The position numbers were made by a program, and so were the translations under genes. From positions 1 to 37,138 of the forward strand of contig DAHWJX010000042.1 of NCBI GenBank assembly GCA_027343965.1: a stretch of 37,138 nucleotides of DNA. The letters run 5' to 3'. The notes beneath the pieces were generated by a model. That model saw only the letters and a list, made by a program, of their open reading frames with translations, searched no databases and was not told the origin of the DNA. Source of the stretch: JAKACU01 sp021821185 (GTDB taxonomy: Bacteria > Bacillota > Bacilli > Alicyclobacillales > SLC66). Numbering within the stretch: position 1 is the first letter of the stretch; each line of letters starts with the position of its first letter. Positions 16,447 to 24,697 of the stretch are shown piece by piece.

Positions 16447-16463
16447 AAATCGACATCCCTTCT

Positions 16464-17249
16464 CTATCCTCGCGAGATTAAAAAAGGCAAGATACGCGCC
16501 CATGGTGCATAGAACGAAGCATGAGTTCGGATCGTGTCACGTGCTCTTTTGCGAATCACACGAAGTTCCGGAACCTGTATCGGTCGCTTCAAACAAAACA
16601 ATACCACGTTGTGCGGTGTAAAGGGAACAGGAGCCAGATCAAGGATAAAAACAGGTCCTACCAAAGCGTTTAGTTGTGCACACAATGATCGATACGGTTC
16701 AGCTGCAAGCCCCATGGTACGCGCAATGACGTTAATGACAAGCAAACCGCCAATGCGCAAATGATCTGCCAGAACTTGTTGGTACACCGGCGAAAAAAAG
16801 GTTTTCGGTGTCCGTTCGCGAAAATACGCATCAAGAAAGATCATATCGAACGTTTCGCGCATAGTGGGTAAAACAATGCGGGCATCAGCTTCGATCAACC
16901 GGATAGCATCTTGAGAGACCCCAAAATAGCGACGAGCTGTCTCAATCACGACTGGATCCCATTCGATTCCTGTAATCTTTACGTCTTGATGCACACGCTG
17001 AACATGGTTAATCGACGTCCCTGTTCCGACACCAATCGATAGAAAGGATCGCACATCAGGCAACCATGCCGAATAAAGGGAAAATGCTTGTTGGTAAGGG
17101 AAATAAAGACGCTCTGGACGATCGACGATAAGGGCGCCTTGCCAACCTGCCGCTTCTCCTCCAAAGCGCAAAAAACGGACATTCTTTTGTTCACCCACGT
17201 AGATCGGCTGATAAGATGATTCTGCCCGAAAAATCTCTTTAGTGGCCAC
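16464..17249 (-). CDS. Spermidine synthase-like methyltransferase-fold protein
   Basis: A 261-aa Rossmann-fold protein of the spermidine-synthase/SAM-methyltransferase group. 'FLSIGVGTGTSINHVQRVHQDVKITGIEWDPVVIETARRYFG' is the nucleotide-binding core, followed by 'IEADARIVLP', 'DMIFLDAYF' and 'IGGLLVINVIA'. Many such proteins are not true polyamine synthases, and no speD or speA is nearby. The GTG start lies nine bases after the ribH stop with GGAAGACT before it, so it may be co-transcribed with the rib operon. The activity is uncertain. Confidence 0.78.
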   Translation of the reverse strand: MATKEIFRAESSYQPIYVGEQKNVRFLRFGGEAAGWQGALIVDRPERLYFPYQQAFSLYSAWLPDVRSFLSIGVGTGTSINHVQRVHQDVKITGIEWDPVVIETARRYFGVSQDAIRLIEADARIVLPTMRETFDMIFLDAYFRERTPKTFFSPVYQQVLADHLRIGGLLVINVIARTMGLAAEPYRSLCAQLNALVGPVFILDLAPVPFTPHNVVLFCLKRPIQVPELRVIRKRARDTIRTHASFYAPWARILPFLISRG

Positions 17250-17258
17250 AGTCTTCCA

Positions 17259-17726
17259 TCAACTCAGCGCGCGGCTCAAATTGGCCATCTCGATGGCAGA
17301 GACACCCGCATCCCAACCTTTATTGCCCGCTTTCGTGCCAGCACGTTCAACAGCTTGTTCGATCGTATCGGTGGTGAGTACGCCAAAAATCACAGGAACA
17401 CCAGTTTGTAAACCTATCGTTGCCACGCCCTTGGAAACTTCAGCGGCCACATAATCAAAATGCGGAGTCGAACCCCGAATCACAGCGCCCAGCGTAATGA
17501 TAGCATCGTAGCGAGATGATTTGGCCATCTTTTGCGCAATCATCGGAATTTCAAACGCTCCTGGTACAAAGGCCACATCCACATCATCAACGGATACGCC
17601 ATGGCGTTCTAATGCATCCTTGGTACCATCCAGTAAACGCATCGAAATAAATTCATTAAATCGCGCGACAACAATCCCTATCTTTAATCCCGTTCCAATT
17701 AAGTTTGCAGAAAATATGTTGGCCAT
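17259..17726 (-). CDS. ribH: 6,7-dimethyl-8-ribityllumazine synthase
   Basis: Condenses ribityl-aminouracil with dihydroxybutanone phosphate in the penultimate step of riboflavin synthesis. 155 aa. Characteristic parts: 'IGIVVARFNEFI' near the N-terminus, 'VPGAFEIPMIAQKMA', 'ITLGAVIRGSTPHFDYVAAEVSKGV' with the catalytic His, and 'VIFGVLTTDTIEQAVERAGTKAGNKGWDA'. Last gene of the ribD-ribE-ribBA-ribH operon, 14 bases after ribBA, with an AAGGGG upstream of its ATG. Typically forms an icosahedral shell with riboflavin synthase. Confidence 0.97.
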   Translation of the reverse strand: MANIFSANLIGTGLKIGIVVARFNEFISMRLLDGTKDALERHGVSVDDVDVAFVPGAFEIPMIAQKMAKSSRYDAIITLGAVIRGSTPHFDYVAAEVSKGVATIGLQTGVPVIFGVLTTDTIEQAVERAGTKAGNKGWDAGVSAIEMANLSRALS

Positions 17727-17740
17727 GTTTGATGATCCCC

Positions 17741-18937
17741 TTATAAATGTAATAAATGTCCCATTTTTGTTTGTTTTGTTTTTAAATAATGCTCGTTGTA
17801 CAAAGTAGGTTCCATTTCTATAGGTACTCGTTCTACGATTTCGAGACCATGTCCTGCTAAGCCACTGACTTTTCGCGGATTATTTGTTAAAAGTCGCATT
17901 TTTTTCACGCCTAGATCTCGTAAAATTTGTGCTCCAATACCATAATCGCGAAGATCGGGTGCAAAGCCAAGGGATACGTTAGCTTCAACGGTATCCAGTC
18001 CCTCTTCTTGTAGCGAATACGCTTTGATCTTATTAATGAGTCCAATGCCGCGGCCTTCTTGGCGCATATATAGCAACACACCGTGACCGAAATGCGCAAT
18101 TTGTCGCATAGCCGCATGCAGTTGCGGACCACAATCACAACGATAAGATCCAAAAACATCCCCTGTCAGGCACTCTGAATGCACACGAACGAGTGCAGGA
18201 GAGTCTTCATCGAGATCCCCGCAGACCAGTGCCACGTGTTCTTTATCATCAAGATTATTCGTATAAACGATCATTTGAAAATCGCCGTATTCAGTCGGAA
18301 GGTTTGCTTTTGCCGCACGTGTCACAAAGCGCTCAGAGCGTGCTCGATACGCAATCAAATCAGCAATCGTAATCATCGCAAGATGAAACTCTTGCGCAAT
18401 GATTTGCAAGTCAGGAACTCTTGCCATGGTGCCATCTTGTCTCAAAACCTCACAAATGACACCAACTGGGGAACTTTTTGCGATTCTAGCAAGATCAATC
18501 GCTGCTTCAGTATGCCCGCTTCGGCGTAAAACGCCACCTGGCTTTGCGATCAAAGGAAAGATATGGCCCGGACGACGAAAATCTGCTGGCTCGCTATCAG
18601 GATCAAGCAATGCAGCAATCGTTTTTGAGCGCTCTACGGCGGAAATGCCCGTCGCTGTGTCGACGTGGTCGATCGATACCGTAAAGGCCGTGCCATGATT
18701 ATCCGTATTGTGTTCAACCATAGGACGCAAGGAAAGGCGATCTGCATGTTCCTGCATGATGGGTACACATAACAAACCTCTGCCGTACGTGATCATGAAA
18801 TTGATTGTATCAGGCGTTGCATATTCACCAAGTGCCAGGAAGTCACCTTCATTCTCACGATCTTCATCATCAACCACAATAATGACCTGTCCCTGTTGCA
18901 AAGCGCGCACCGCTTCATCGATAGATGAAAACATCAT
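17741..18937 (-). CDS. ribBA: Bifunctional 3,4-dihydroxy-2-butanone-4-phosphate synthase / GTP cyclohydrolase II
   Basis: Supplies both precursors of riboflavin. The N-terminal RibB domain has the acidic loop VDDEDRENEGDF and 'PGHIFPLIAKPGGVLRRSGHTEA'. The C-terminal RibA domain has the zinc-binding stretch 'VHSECLTGDVFGSYRCDCG' and RQEGRGIGL. About 398 aa, normal for the fusion. Tandem ATGs at 18937 and 18934 follow AAAAAAGGAG; the longer frame overlaps ribE and lacks a binding site. Third gene of the FMN-controlled operon. Confidence 0.96.
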   Translation of the reverse strand: MMFSSIDEAVRALQQGQVIIVVDDEDRENEGDFLALGEYATPDTINFMITYGRGLLCVPIMQEHADRLSLRPMVEHNTDNHGTAFTVSIDHVDTATGISAVERSKTIAALLDPDSEPADFRRPGHIFPLIAKPGGVLRRSGHTEAAIDLARIAKSSPVGVICEVLRQDGTMARVPDLQIIAQEFHLAMITIADLIAYRARSERFVTRAAKANLPTEYGDFQMIVYTNNLDDKEHVALVCGDLDEDSPALVRVHSECLTGDVFGSYRCDCGPQLHAAMRQIAHFGHGVLLYMRQEGRGIGLINKIKAYSLQEEGLDTVEANVSLGFAPDLRDYGIGAQILRDLGVKKMRLLTNNPRKVSGLAGHGLEIVERVPIEMEPTLYNEHYLKTKQTKMGHLLHL

Positions 18938-18951
18938 CAAGACTCCTTTTT

Positions 18952-19593
18952 TCAATAACCTAATTCGCGTAAATGATCAAACGTATTCGAAGAAGGTCCA
19001 GACATACGGTCATGGAGCAGACGTTCAACGTATTTGGCGATCATATCTATCTCAAGGTTCACATTGGTTCCCACTGCTGCATGGTGTAAGGTCGTCATCT
19101 GCGCAGTATGAGGAATAATCGAAACGCGAAACACGTCCTTCGCTACGTCCATGACGGTCAAACTGATACCATCGATGGCAATGGAACCCTTTTCTATCAT
19201 GTAGCGTAACAATTGTTCACTGGCTTTGATGGTCAAAATCCTAGCCGTATCCTCCTGCGATACACGAACCAGTGTACCGACTTCGTCTACGTGCCCAGCC
19301 ACCATATGTCCGCCAAAGCGATCGGTCGCTTTCATGGCACGCTCCAAGTTGACCGCTTGACCTGGGACCACTTGAGAAAATGTCGACCTGCGAACCGTTT
19401 CAGGTACGACGTCCATACGACAGCCTGACGAAGACAGTTGCGTCACTGTGAGACAAACTCCATTAACTGCCACACTATCGCCGATGGCAACATCCTCTAA
19501 AATCTTCCTTGCCGCTACCTGAAGTTGTAATGCCTGACCGGCTTTGCGAACACCAGTCACCTTTCCTACTTCTTCAACAAGACCTGTAAACAC
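18952..19593 (-). CDS. ribE: Riboflavin synthase alpha chain
   Basis: Dismutates two lumazines to riboflavin. 213 aa with two tandem lumazine-binding barrels: repeat one starts MFTGLVEEVGKV, repeat two around residue 97 (GGHMVAGHVDEVGTL). 'GDSVAVNGVCLTV' and 'KGSIAIDGISLTV' are the matching motifs. The start is GTG 19593 with a GAGG eight bases before it, ten bases past ribD. Some annotations call this gene ribB or ribC. Confidence 0.96.
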   Translation of the reverse strand: MFTGLVEEVGKVTGVRKAGQALQLQVAARKILEDVAIGDSVAVNGVCLTVTQLSSSGCRMDVVPETVRRSTFSQVVPGQAVNLERAMKATDRFGGHMVAGHVDEVGTLVRVSQEDTARILTIKASEQLLRYMIEKGSIAIDGISLTVMDVAKDVFRVSIIPHTAQMTTLHHAAVGTNVNLEIDMIAKYVERLLHDRMSGPSSNTFDHLRELGY

Positions 19594-19603
19594 CTTGACC
19601 GCC

Positions 19604-20710
19604 TCACAATGATTCGCCGGGATAAAAAGGTTTGCCTATCGTAAGCCAGTCGCCGCCAATCTCCTTATGTGTTACGTCTTTGAGTAAAATGGCATCCTGC
19701 ATCGTTTGTGCCGCAACAGGAAACTCGATGGCTGATCTACCTTTTCCAAGTAACTTTGGCGCATGAAACATCCAAACCTCGTGAACAACCCTCTGCTGTA
19801 GACAAGAGCCCGCGACAGATGCTCCACCTTCGACAAGCACATGTAAGTGCCCTTGAGATGCCAAATGCCTCATCACAGCAACAAGATCTAACTTGCCATC
19901 GACCGCTTGCACACGAACGACTTGCGTTCCTTGATGCACGAGCTTTTGCTCTGCATAAACGGATGCTTCATAGCCGCAAAACAATATGGTTACCGCATCA
20001 GGAGAAAGGACGTTCGAATCGGATGGCGTTGAAAGATGTGTATCAAGGATAACCCGCACTGGATTTTTCCCACCAACAGGTAAACGGACAGTCAATTGAG
20101 GATTGTCTGCGATTACCGTCTTAACACCAACGACAATAGCATCCGCGTGATCGCGCAGATGGTGGACCAATGCACGCGCGTCATCACCAGTCACATACTT
20201 TGAATCGCCATGGTCGGTTGCGATCATGCCATCTAAGGTTGCCGCCAATTTTAGGGTGACAAAAGGAAGACCTGTCCTAGCATAATGCAAAAATGCGGCA
20301 TTTTGCTGCTCGGCTTCTGGCGCCAGACAGCCTACATCTACTTGCAAGCCAGCTTCTCGCATACGAGCAATTCCCCGTCCGGATACTTCAGAGAATGGAT
20401 CTTCCACAGCCACCACAACACGCTTGACGCCTGAATGAATCACAGCATCAGCACATGGTGGCGTTTTGCCATAATGTGCACATGGTTCTAAGGTGACGTA
20501 TAGGGTACTACCTTGCGCCTCTTCACTCGCCATTTCTAAAGCATGCACTTCGGCGTGCGGTTTACCCGCCTGCAAATGAGCACCAAAACCAATAATTTGG
20601 TGATCCTTCACAAGCACGGCTCCCACCATCGGATTGGGACTTGTCTGCCCCTTACCCATTTGCGCCAGAGATAACGCCAAACGCATAAAAGTTTCATCAC
20701 TACTTTGCAA
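19604..20710 (-). CDS. ribD: Bifunctional pyrimidine deaminase / reductase
   Basis: Performs the second and third steps of riboflavin synthesis. N-terminal deaminase: zinc motif HAEVHAL near residue 52 and 'LEPCAHYGKTPPCADAVI'. The C-terminal reductase begins near residue 150 ('LPFVTLKLAATLDGMIATDHGDSKYVTG') with 'HVLVEGGASVAGS'. 368 aa, normal length. Start is TTG 20710 with AAAGGA nine bases upstream. First gene behind the FMN riboswitch. Confidence 0.96.
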   Translation of the reverse strand: MQSSDETFMRLALSLAQMGKGQTSPNPMVGAVLVKDHQIIGFGAHLQAGKPHAEVHALEMASEEAQGSTLYVTLEPCAHYGKTPPCADAVIHSGVKRVVVAVEDPFSEVSGRGIARMREAGLQVDVGCLAPEAEQQNAAFLHYARTGLPFVTLKLAATLDGMIATDHGDSKYVTGDDARALVHHLRDHADAIVVGVKTVIADNPQLTVRLPVGGKNPVRVILDTHLSTPSDSNVLSPDAVTILFCGYEASVYAEQKLVHQGTQVVRVQAVDGKLDLVAVMRHLASQGHLHVLVEGGASVAGSCLQQRVVHEVWMFHAPKLLGKGRSAIEFPVAAQTMQDAILLKDVTHKEIGGDWLTIGKPFYPGESL

Positions 20711-20743
20711 GACAATTCATCCTTTCGACTCTATACACAACAC

Positions 20744-20773
20744 AAAAACGCCTCAGACATCATCAGGGCGTTT
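20744..20773 (-). terminator. Riboswitch-controlled intrinsic terminator before ribD
   Basis: AAACGCC (20773-20767) pairs with GGCGTTT (20752-20746) and is followed by a U-run. It lies between the FMN aptamer and ribD, so FMN binding probably promotes stopping here. A separate helix (GAATGCGA 20831-20824 with TCGCATTC 20782-20775) touches its 5' arm. Confidence 0.88.
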
Positions 20774-20830
20774 AGAATGCGATCAGAAAGTACCAAAGGA
20801 CAAAGCCATCCCTAGGTTCACATTCGCATT

Positions 20831-20960
20831 CTCCTTCTTTTATCCGGACTATACCGTCGGTACTGGAATTACACCAGTTCATGCCATTTATGGCTCGTGG
20901 ACTTCGCAACCTGCGTTACCACCGGTCGGGAATCGGCTATGCCTCACCCTGCCCTGAAGG
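20831..20960 (-). promoter_or_regulatory. FMN riboswitch (RFN element)
   Basis: The minus strand carries the conserved RFN blocks in order: CAGGGCAGGGTGAGG, TTCCCGACCGGTGGTAA, AGTCCACGAGC, GTGTAATTCCAGTACCGACG and GGTATAGTCCGGAT, closed by CTTC/GAAG ends. It senses FMN and switches off the rib operon when flavin is plentiful. It stands directly upstream of the terminator and ribD. Confidence 0.97.
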
Positions 20961-20980
20961 ATCTATATAGATTTTCTTTA

Positions 20981-21010
20981 AGTATACAGATATCACATGT
21001 CTATTGTAAA
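20981..21010 (-). promoter_or_regulatory. Sigma-A promoter of the rib operon
   Basis: TTTACA (21010-21005), an 18-base spacer and TATACT (20986-20981), about 20 bases before the riboswitch. Each box matches consensus at five of six positions. Confidence 0.65.
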
Positions 21011-21043
21011 GTAAGCTAGGCATATAGCATATCGTTGAGATAA

Positions 21044-21154
21044 CTATTTTATGGAAAAATTGCCATTTAAATGTTTTACATGGTCTTTAAGAAGTGCAAC
21101 AAGATGCAGGCTCTTTGCTCGATTATGGATTTCATACGTACCACACAGTTCCAT
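21044..21154 (-). CDS. Possible 36-aa ORF with HPr-like N-terminal motif
   Basis: A minus-strand ORF from ATG 21154 reads MELCGTYEIHNRAKSLHLVA, then LLKDHVKHLNGNFSIK, and stops at TAG. The arrangement resembles the first strand and helix of HPr-type phosphocarriers (NRxGLHARPA...), but the phospho-His site is not kept and the second half is missing. Its AAGGG abuts the ATG and the ORF directly follows a terminator. It may be a remnant or chance. If not coding, nothing else is visible here. Confidence 0.22.
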   Translation of the reverse strand: MELCGTYEIHNRAKSLHLVALLKDHVKHLNGNFSIK

Positions 21155-21158
21155 CCCT

Positions 21159-21189
21159 TAGAAAAGGCGCCGAACCTTCCAGCGCCTTT
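21159..21189 (-). terminator. Intrinsic terminator behind the lysA small-ORF unit
   Basis: AAAGGCGC pairs with GCGCCTTT around an 11-base loop; TTTTC follows on the minus strand. A second inverted repeat (ATCTTAAGG...CCTTAAGAT, 21223-21255) lies just ahead. Confidence 0.8.
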
Positions 21190-21257
21190 ACAGCCTACCA
21201 CACCTCATAACCTGTCTTGGCCATCTTAAGGGGTGGGTGTCCTTTGCCTTAAGATCA

Positions 21258-21398
21258 TCAAGCCGCTACCGCCCCAACTTTTCGACGCTGAAACAATGAA
21301 GAAACTACGGGCCAAAAGCTGCCGAATGCACCTACAACGCCCTGAAATACGCCAAAGAATCGAACTAGGCGAGGAATCCAGGCAAGGACAGTCAACAT
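21258..21398 (-). CDS. Small hydrophobic protein downstream of lysA (46 aa)
   Basis: ATG 21398 has a near-perfect ribosome binding site, AAAGGAGG with eight bases of spacing, 33 bases after the lysA stop. The product begins MLTVLAWIPRLVRFFGVFQG, continues VVGAFGSFWPVVSSLF and ends QRRKVGAVAA: an amphipathic or membrane-associated helix with a basic tail. A terminator follows, so lysA plus this ORF forms a complete transcription unit. I do not recognise a family. Confidence 0.55.
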   Translation of the reverse strand: MLTVLAWIPRLVRFFGVFQGVVGAFGSFWPVVSSLFQRRKVGAVAA

Positions 21399-21431
21399 CC
21401 AACATTCCTCCTTTTGTACGCTTTTACCACA

Positions 21432-22763
21432 TTATGAGAAGGAATGTACAACGTGTCGGTTAATGCCTATGACATCCAATCTAACCAAGTCATCCAACGT
21501 TTCTCGTTGAATAACAAGCCTGGCTTGCCCGTCTTTGACAAAGACAACAGCGGGCCTGGCAATTCTGTTATAATTGCTTGCCATGGAGTAATTATAGGCA
21601 CCTGTGCATGACACAGCTAAAATATCACCCGGTTGGGACTTAGCAAGGTGAATATCCCATATCAACATATCTCCACTTTCACACGCTTTGCCAGCAACAG
21701 ATACCAGATCCGTCGCAGGTTCAAGCATTCGATTACCAATACAGGCTTCATAGCGAGCACCATATAAAGCCAAGCGAGGATTGTCCGTCATACCACCATC
21801 AATGGACAAGTAGGATCTCACTCCAGGGATATCTTTACGACTGCCAACTCGATATAGGGTCGTCCCAGCCTCACCGACCAAACTTCGCCCGGGCTCCATT
21901 ATGAGTAAAGGCACAGTCAAACCACGCTCGACAAAAGCTTTCTCCGTTTCTTTCAAAACACCATAGACGGTATTTTCGATGGGTGGCATCATATCCTCAC
22001 TCGTATAGCGAATACCGATCCCTCCACCCAAATTGAGTACGCGAAGATCAATCGAAAATTCCTGTTGCAGTTGCTGCCACAAGTCAGCCATACGACTTGC
22101 AGCCACCGCAAATCCAGTCGATTCAAAGATTTGAGAACCAATATGCGAATGCAATCCGATCAGATGAAGTCGATGTAGCTCAAGAACGCGGGCCACTGCC
22201 TGACTTACTTGTCCACTCGCAAGGTCAAAACCAAATTTCGAATCCTGCTGGCCTGTCGTAATGTATTCATGCGTATGCGCATCAACTCCAGGTGAAACCC
22301 GTAAAAGGATGTCGGCAAAAGCTTCTTCTTCTTCTAAAATCGTCGATAAGAGTTCCAATTCAAGAAAATTATCGACGACGAAAAAAGCGATACCAGCTTG
22401 CACCGCATATCGTAATTCTTCGAGTGTCTTGTTATTACCATGCATGTACACATGTTTGGGATCAAACGATGCTTTTAACGCCGTATGTAGTTCCCCCGCA
22501 GAAACCACGTCAAGCCACAGCCCCTGTTCCTTGGCAAGTTGACACATCGCCAAGGAAGAAAATGCTTTGGACGCATAAGCAAGATAGTAGTCCATGCGTG
22601 CCTTCTCAAAAGCTTTTTGGTAAGAGCGAATACGCTCTACAATAAGTTCTTCATCATAGACAATAAGTGGCGTGCCAAATTGTTCGGCAAGTGACACCAC
22701 CGAGCACCCACCAATCAACAACTCTCCTGAAGCATCTATTTTACTTGTTCCATGCAAAAACAT
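21432..22763 (-). CDS. lysA: Diaminopimelate decarboxylase
   Basis: PLP enzyme that makes lysine from meso-diaminopimelate. 443 aa. Lys66 in YYLAYASKAFSS forms the Schiff base. 'GLHSHIGSQIF', 'LNLGGGIGIRY', 'MEPGRSLVGEAGTTLYRVG' and 'ACESGDMLIWDI' are the expected active-site segments. ATG 22763 has GAGGG five bases before it. It follows spoVAE as in B. subtilis (spoVA-lysA order). Diaminopimelate is also a spore cortex and dipicolinate-branch metabolite, so the linkage is meaningful. Confidence 0.97.
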   Translation of the reverse strand: MFLHGTSKIDASGELLIGGCSVVSLAEQFGTPLIVYDEELIVERIRSYQKAFEKARMDYYLAYASKAFSSLAMCQLAKEQGLWLDVVSAGELHTALKASFDPKHVYMHGNNKTLEELRYAVQAGIAFFVVDNFLELELLSTILEEEEAFADILLRVSPGVDAHTHEYITTGQQDSKFGFDLASGQVSQAVARVLELHRLHLIGLHSHIGSQIFESTGFAVAASRMADLWQQLQQEFSIDLRVLNLGGGIGIRYTSEDMMPPIENTVYGVLKETEKAFVERGLTVPLLIMEPGRSLVGEAGTTLYRVGSRKDIPGVRSYLSIDGGMTDNPRLALYGARYEACIGNRMLEPATDLVSVAGKACESGDMLIWDIHLAKSQPGDILAVSCTGAYNYSMASNYNRIARPAVVFVKDGQARLVIQRETLDDLVRLDVIGINRHVVHSFS

Positions 22764-22830
22764 CGCGTCGCCCTCGCTTTTCCTTGAATGCTATGGATCA
22801 TACCATTCCTTGATTCTTCTGACAACGCTA

Positions 22831-23193
22831 TTAACCCCTTGCACGAAATACAAGTGAGGCAAGGAACCCAAATACGATCGCAGCCGATATCCCTGCGCTT
22901 GTCACCTCAAAAATACCTGTGATAATGCCAATGATTCCATCCCGCTGGCTCTCAATAAGCGCGCCGTGAACGAGTGAATTCCCAAAGGATGTGATCGGCA
23001 CCGTGGCTCCTGCACCCGCTATTTTGATAAGAGGATCATACAAGCCCAAACCATCTAAAATGGCACCAGCCACGACAAGTATCGTCATGACATGCGCTGG
23101 TGTTAATTTAGTAAGATCCATCAACAATTGCCCAATAAAACAGATAAAACCCCCGACTAAAAACGCCATGATATACATCGTAAATCCATGCAT
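22831..23193 (-). CDS. spoVAE: Stage V sporulation protein AE
   Basis: Membrane protein of the SpoVA channel that moves Ca-dipicolinate into the forespore and out during germination. About 120 aa with four membrane segments: MHGFTMYIMAFLVGGFICFIG, 'MTILVVAGAILDGLGLYDPLIKIAGAGATVPITSFGNSLVHGAL' and 'ISAAIVFGFLASLVF'. ATG 23193 has AAAGGA eight bases upstream; a longer frame would run into spoVAD. It is paralogous to SpoVAC (same GAGAxVPxTxF core). Matches SpoVAEb-type proteins. Confidence 0.94.
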   Translation of the reverse strand: MHGFTMYIMAFLVGGFICFIGQLLMDLTKLTPAHVMTILVVAGAILDGLGLYDPLIKIAGAGATVPITSFGNSLVHGALIESQRDGIIGIITGIFEVTSAGISAAIVFGFLASLVFRARG

Positions 23194-23206
23194 AGAATTC
23201 TTCCTT

Positions 23207-24217
23207 TCACTCACCATCGCGCTCAAAGGCAACGGCGTGCGCAATACAAGGAATGGTGTCTTTTTGTTGACTCGATACAGGAGAGAGCAAAGCGCCTGTC
23301 GCAACCACTAAGATACGACGATATCGCTTTTCCATGAGACCCAACAAAAGATACCCAAACGTGACGCACGCTGCACAAGCGGGCCCGCTGCCTCCGCTAA
23401 ATACTTCGGATTGTGTTTCGTCATACATCAAGATGCCACAGTCCGTAAATCGCTCTCCTAATTCATAACCTTGCTCTTTCAGTAAGTGACGCGCCATAGG
23501 ATGACCCACACGAGCCAAATCACCTGTCGCGATCAGATCATAGTCTTGCGGTTTGCGCCCTGTGTCCAGGAAATGCCGCACCAAGGTATCTGCAGCAGCC
23601 GGTGCCATAGCCGCCCCCATTTCCCACGGATTATCAATACCAAGATCGATTACTTTGCCAAGCGTCGCATAGGTGATCACAGGGCCTGTACTTCCCTTAC
23701 CAATCACTACAGCGCCAGCACCTGTTACGGTACAATGGGCCGTAGGTGGCTTTTGCGCACCATATTCTGTTGGATAACGAAACGCTCGCTCGGCTGAACT
23801 GTTGTGACTGCTGACCGCAGCAAGCACGTTTGACGCGTAGCCCGTATCGACGAGTTGAGCCCCTATCGCGACTGCTTGCATGCTTGTCGCACATGCGCTA
23901 AAGACGTTAAGCAATGGCCGTCCTTGCGTTCTTGCGGCAAAATGTGAGGTGATATTCTGGGCAAGAAGGTCGCCTGAGATCACCATTGATATCTCTTCGA
24001 TCGTCAACCCAGCTTTTTGTACCGCTGTTTTCTGAGCTTCCTCCATTAACTTCCTCTCTGCTTTTTCAAATGAATTTTGGCCCACATACGGATCAGTTAC
24101 AACAAGATCAAAACGATCTCCTAAGGGACCCTGACCTTCCTTCTCGCCAACAATGGTCCCTGTTCCTAAAACACGAGGGCGTGATGGAAATTGCCATGTC
24201 TGCTGCCCACAAAGCAC
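23207..24217 (-). CDS. spoVAD: Stage V sporulation protein AD
   Basis: Thiolase-fold soluble subunit (336 aa) of the SpoVA dipicolinate channel; it binds dipicolinic acid. It reads 'GTIVGEKEGQGPLGDRFDLVVTDPYVGQNSFEKAERKLM' near the N-terminus, 'VFSACATSMQAVAIG' in the thiolase-like core and 'GLMEKRYRRILVVATGALLSP' near the end. The start is GTG 24217, 20 bases after spoVAC, with GAGGTGAAC upstream. Length matches B. subtilis (about 338 aa). Confidence 0.96.
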   Translation of the reverse strand: MLCGQQTWQFPSRPRVLGTGTIVGEKEGQGPLGDRFDLVVTDPYVGQNSFEKAERKLMEEAQKTAVQKAGLTIEEISMVISGDLLAQNITSHFAARTQGRPLLNVFSACATSMQAVAIGAQLVDTGYASNVLAAVSSHNSSAERAFRYPTEYGAQKPPTAHCTVTGAGAVVIGKGSTGPVITYATLGKVIDLGIDNPWEMGAAMAPAAADTLVRHFLDTGRKPQDYDLIATGDLARVGHPMARHLLKEQGYELGERFTDCGILMYDETQSEVFSGGSGPACAACVTFGYLLLGLMEKRYRRILVVATGALLSPVSSQQKDTIPCIAHAVAFERDGE

Positions 24218-24237
24218 GATATGTTCACCTCGTTTTC

Positions 24238-24696
24238 TTAGGTCACATGAAACATATAACGAATTAACCCAACGACAAACGCTGACACGACGCCAAACAC
24301 AACAACTGGACCTGCCACCTTAAACATATTGCTGCCAACGCCGACAACGTACCCCTCACTTTTATGTTCTAGCGCAGCAGATGCAACGGCGTTTGCAAAT
24401 CCCGTTACTGGCACAGCACTTCCTGCTCCAGCCCACTGCGCAAAGACATCATAAACACCGAATCCCGTTAAAAGTACGGATAAGATGATCAAAACTGCCA
24501 CCGTAGGGTTACCGGCTGTTTTTTCCGAAAAGTGAAAAACATGGACAAAAACATCTTGCACACCTTGCCCAATCACACAAACCGCCCCGCCGACAATAAA
24601 GGCGCGTAGGCCATTCTTGCCCCAAGGTCTTGGTGGTTGTGCGGATTTGGCGTACGCTTTGTAATGGCGTTGATCAACACCTAATTTGGCGCTCAA
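24238..24696 (-). CDS. spoVAC: Stage V sporulation protein AC
   Basis: Membrane subunit of the SpoVA dipicolinate channel, mechanosensitive in B. subtilis. About 152 aa. 'GLRAFIVGGAVCVIGQGVQDVFVHVFHFSEKTAGNPTVAVLIILSVLLTGFGVYD' and 'GAGSAVPVTGFANAVASAALEHKSEG' are diagnostic. An ATG at 24720 would put the first codons inside the terminator behind sigF. AGGGGGTG (24711-24704) sits in that terminator's 3' arm and points to a TTG start at 24696 or 24699. So translation may depend on opening the hairpin. Confidence 0.94.
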   Translation of the reverse strand: MSAKLGVDQRHYKAYAKSAQPPRPWGKNGLRAFIVGGAVCVIGQGVQDVFVHVFHFSEKTAGNPTVAVLIILSVLLTGFGVYDVFAQWAGAGSAVPVTGFANAVASAALEHKSEGYVVGVGSNMFKVAGPVVVFGVVSAFVVGLIRYMFHVT

Positions 24697-24697
24697 C

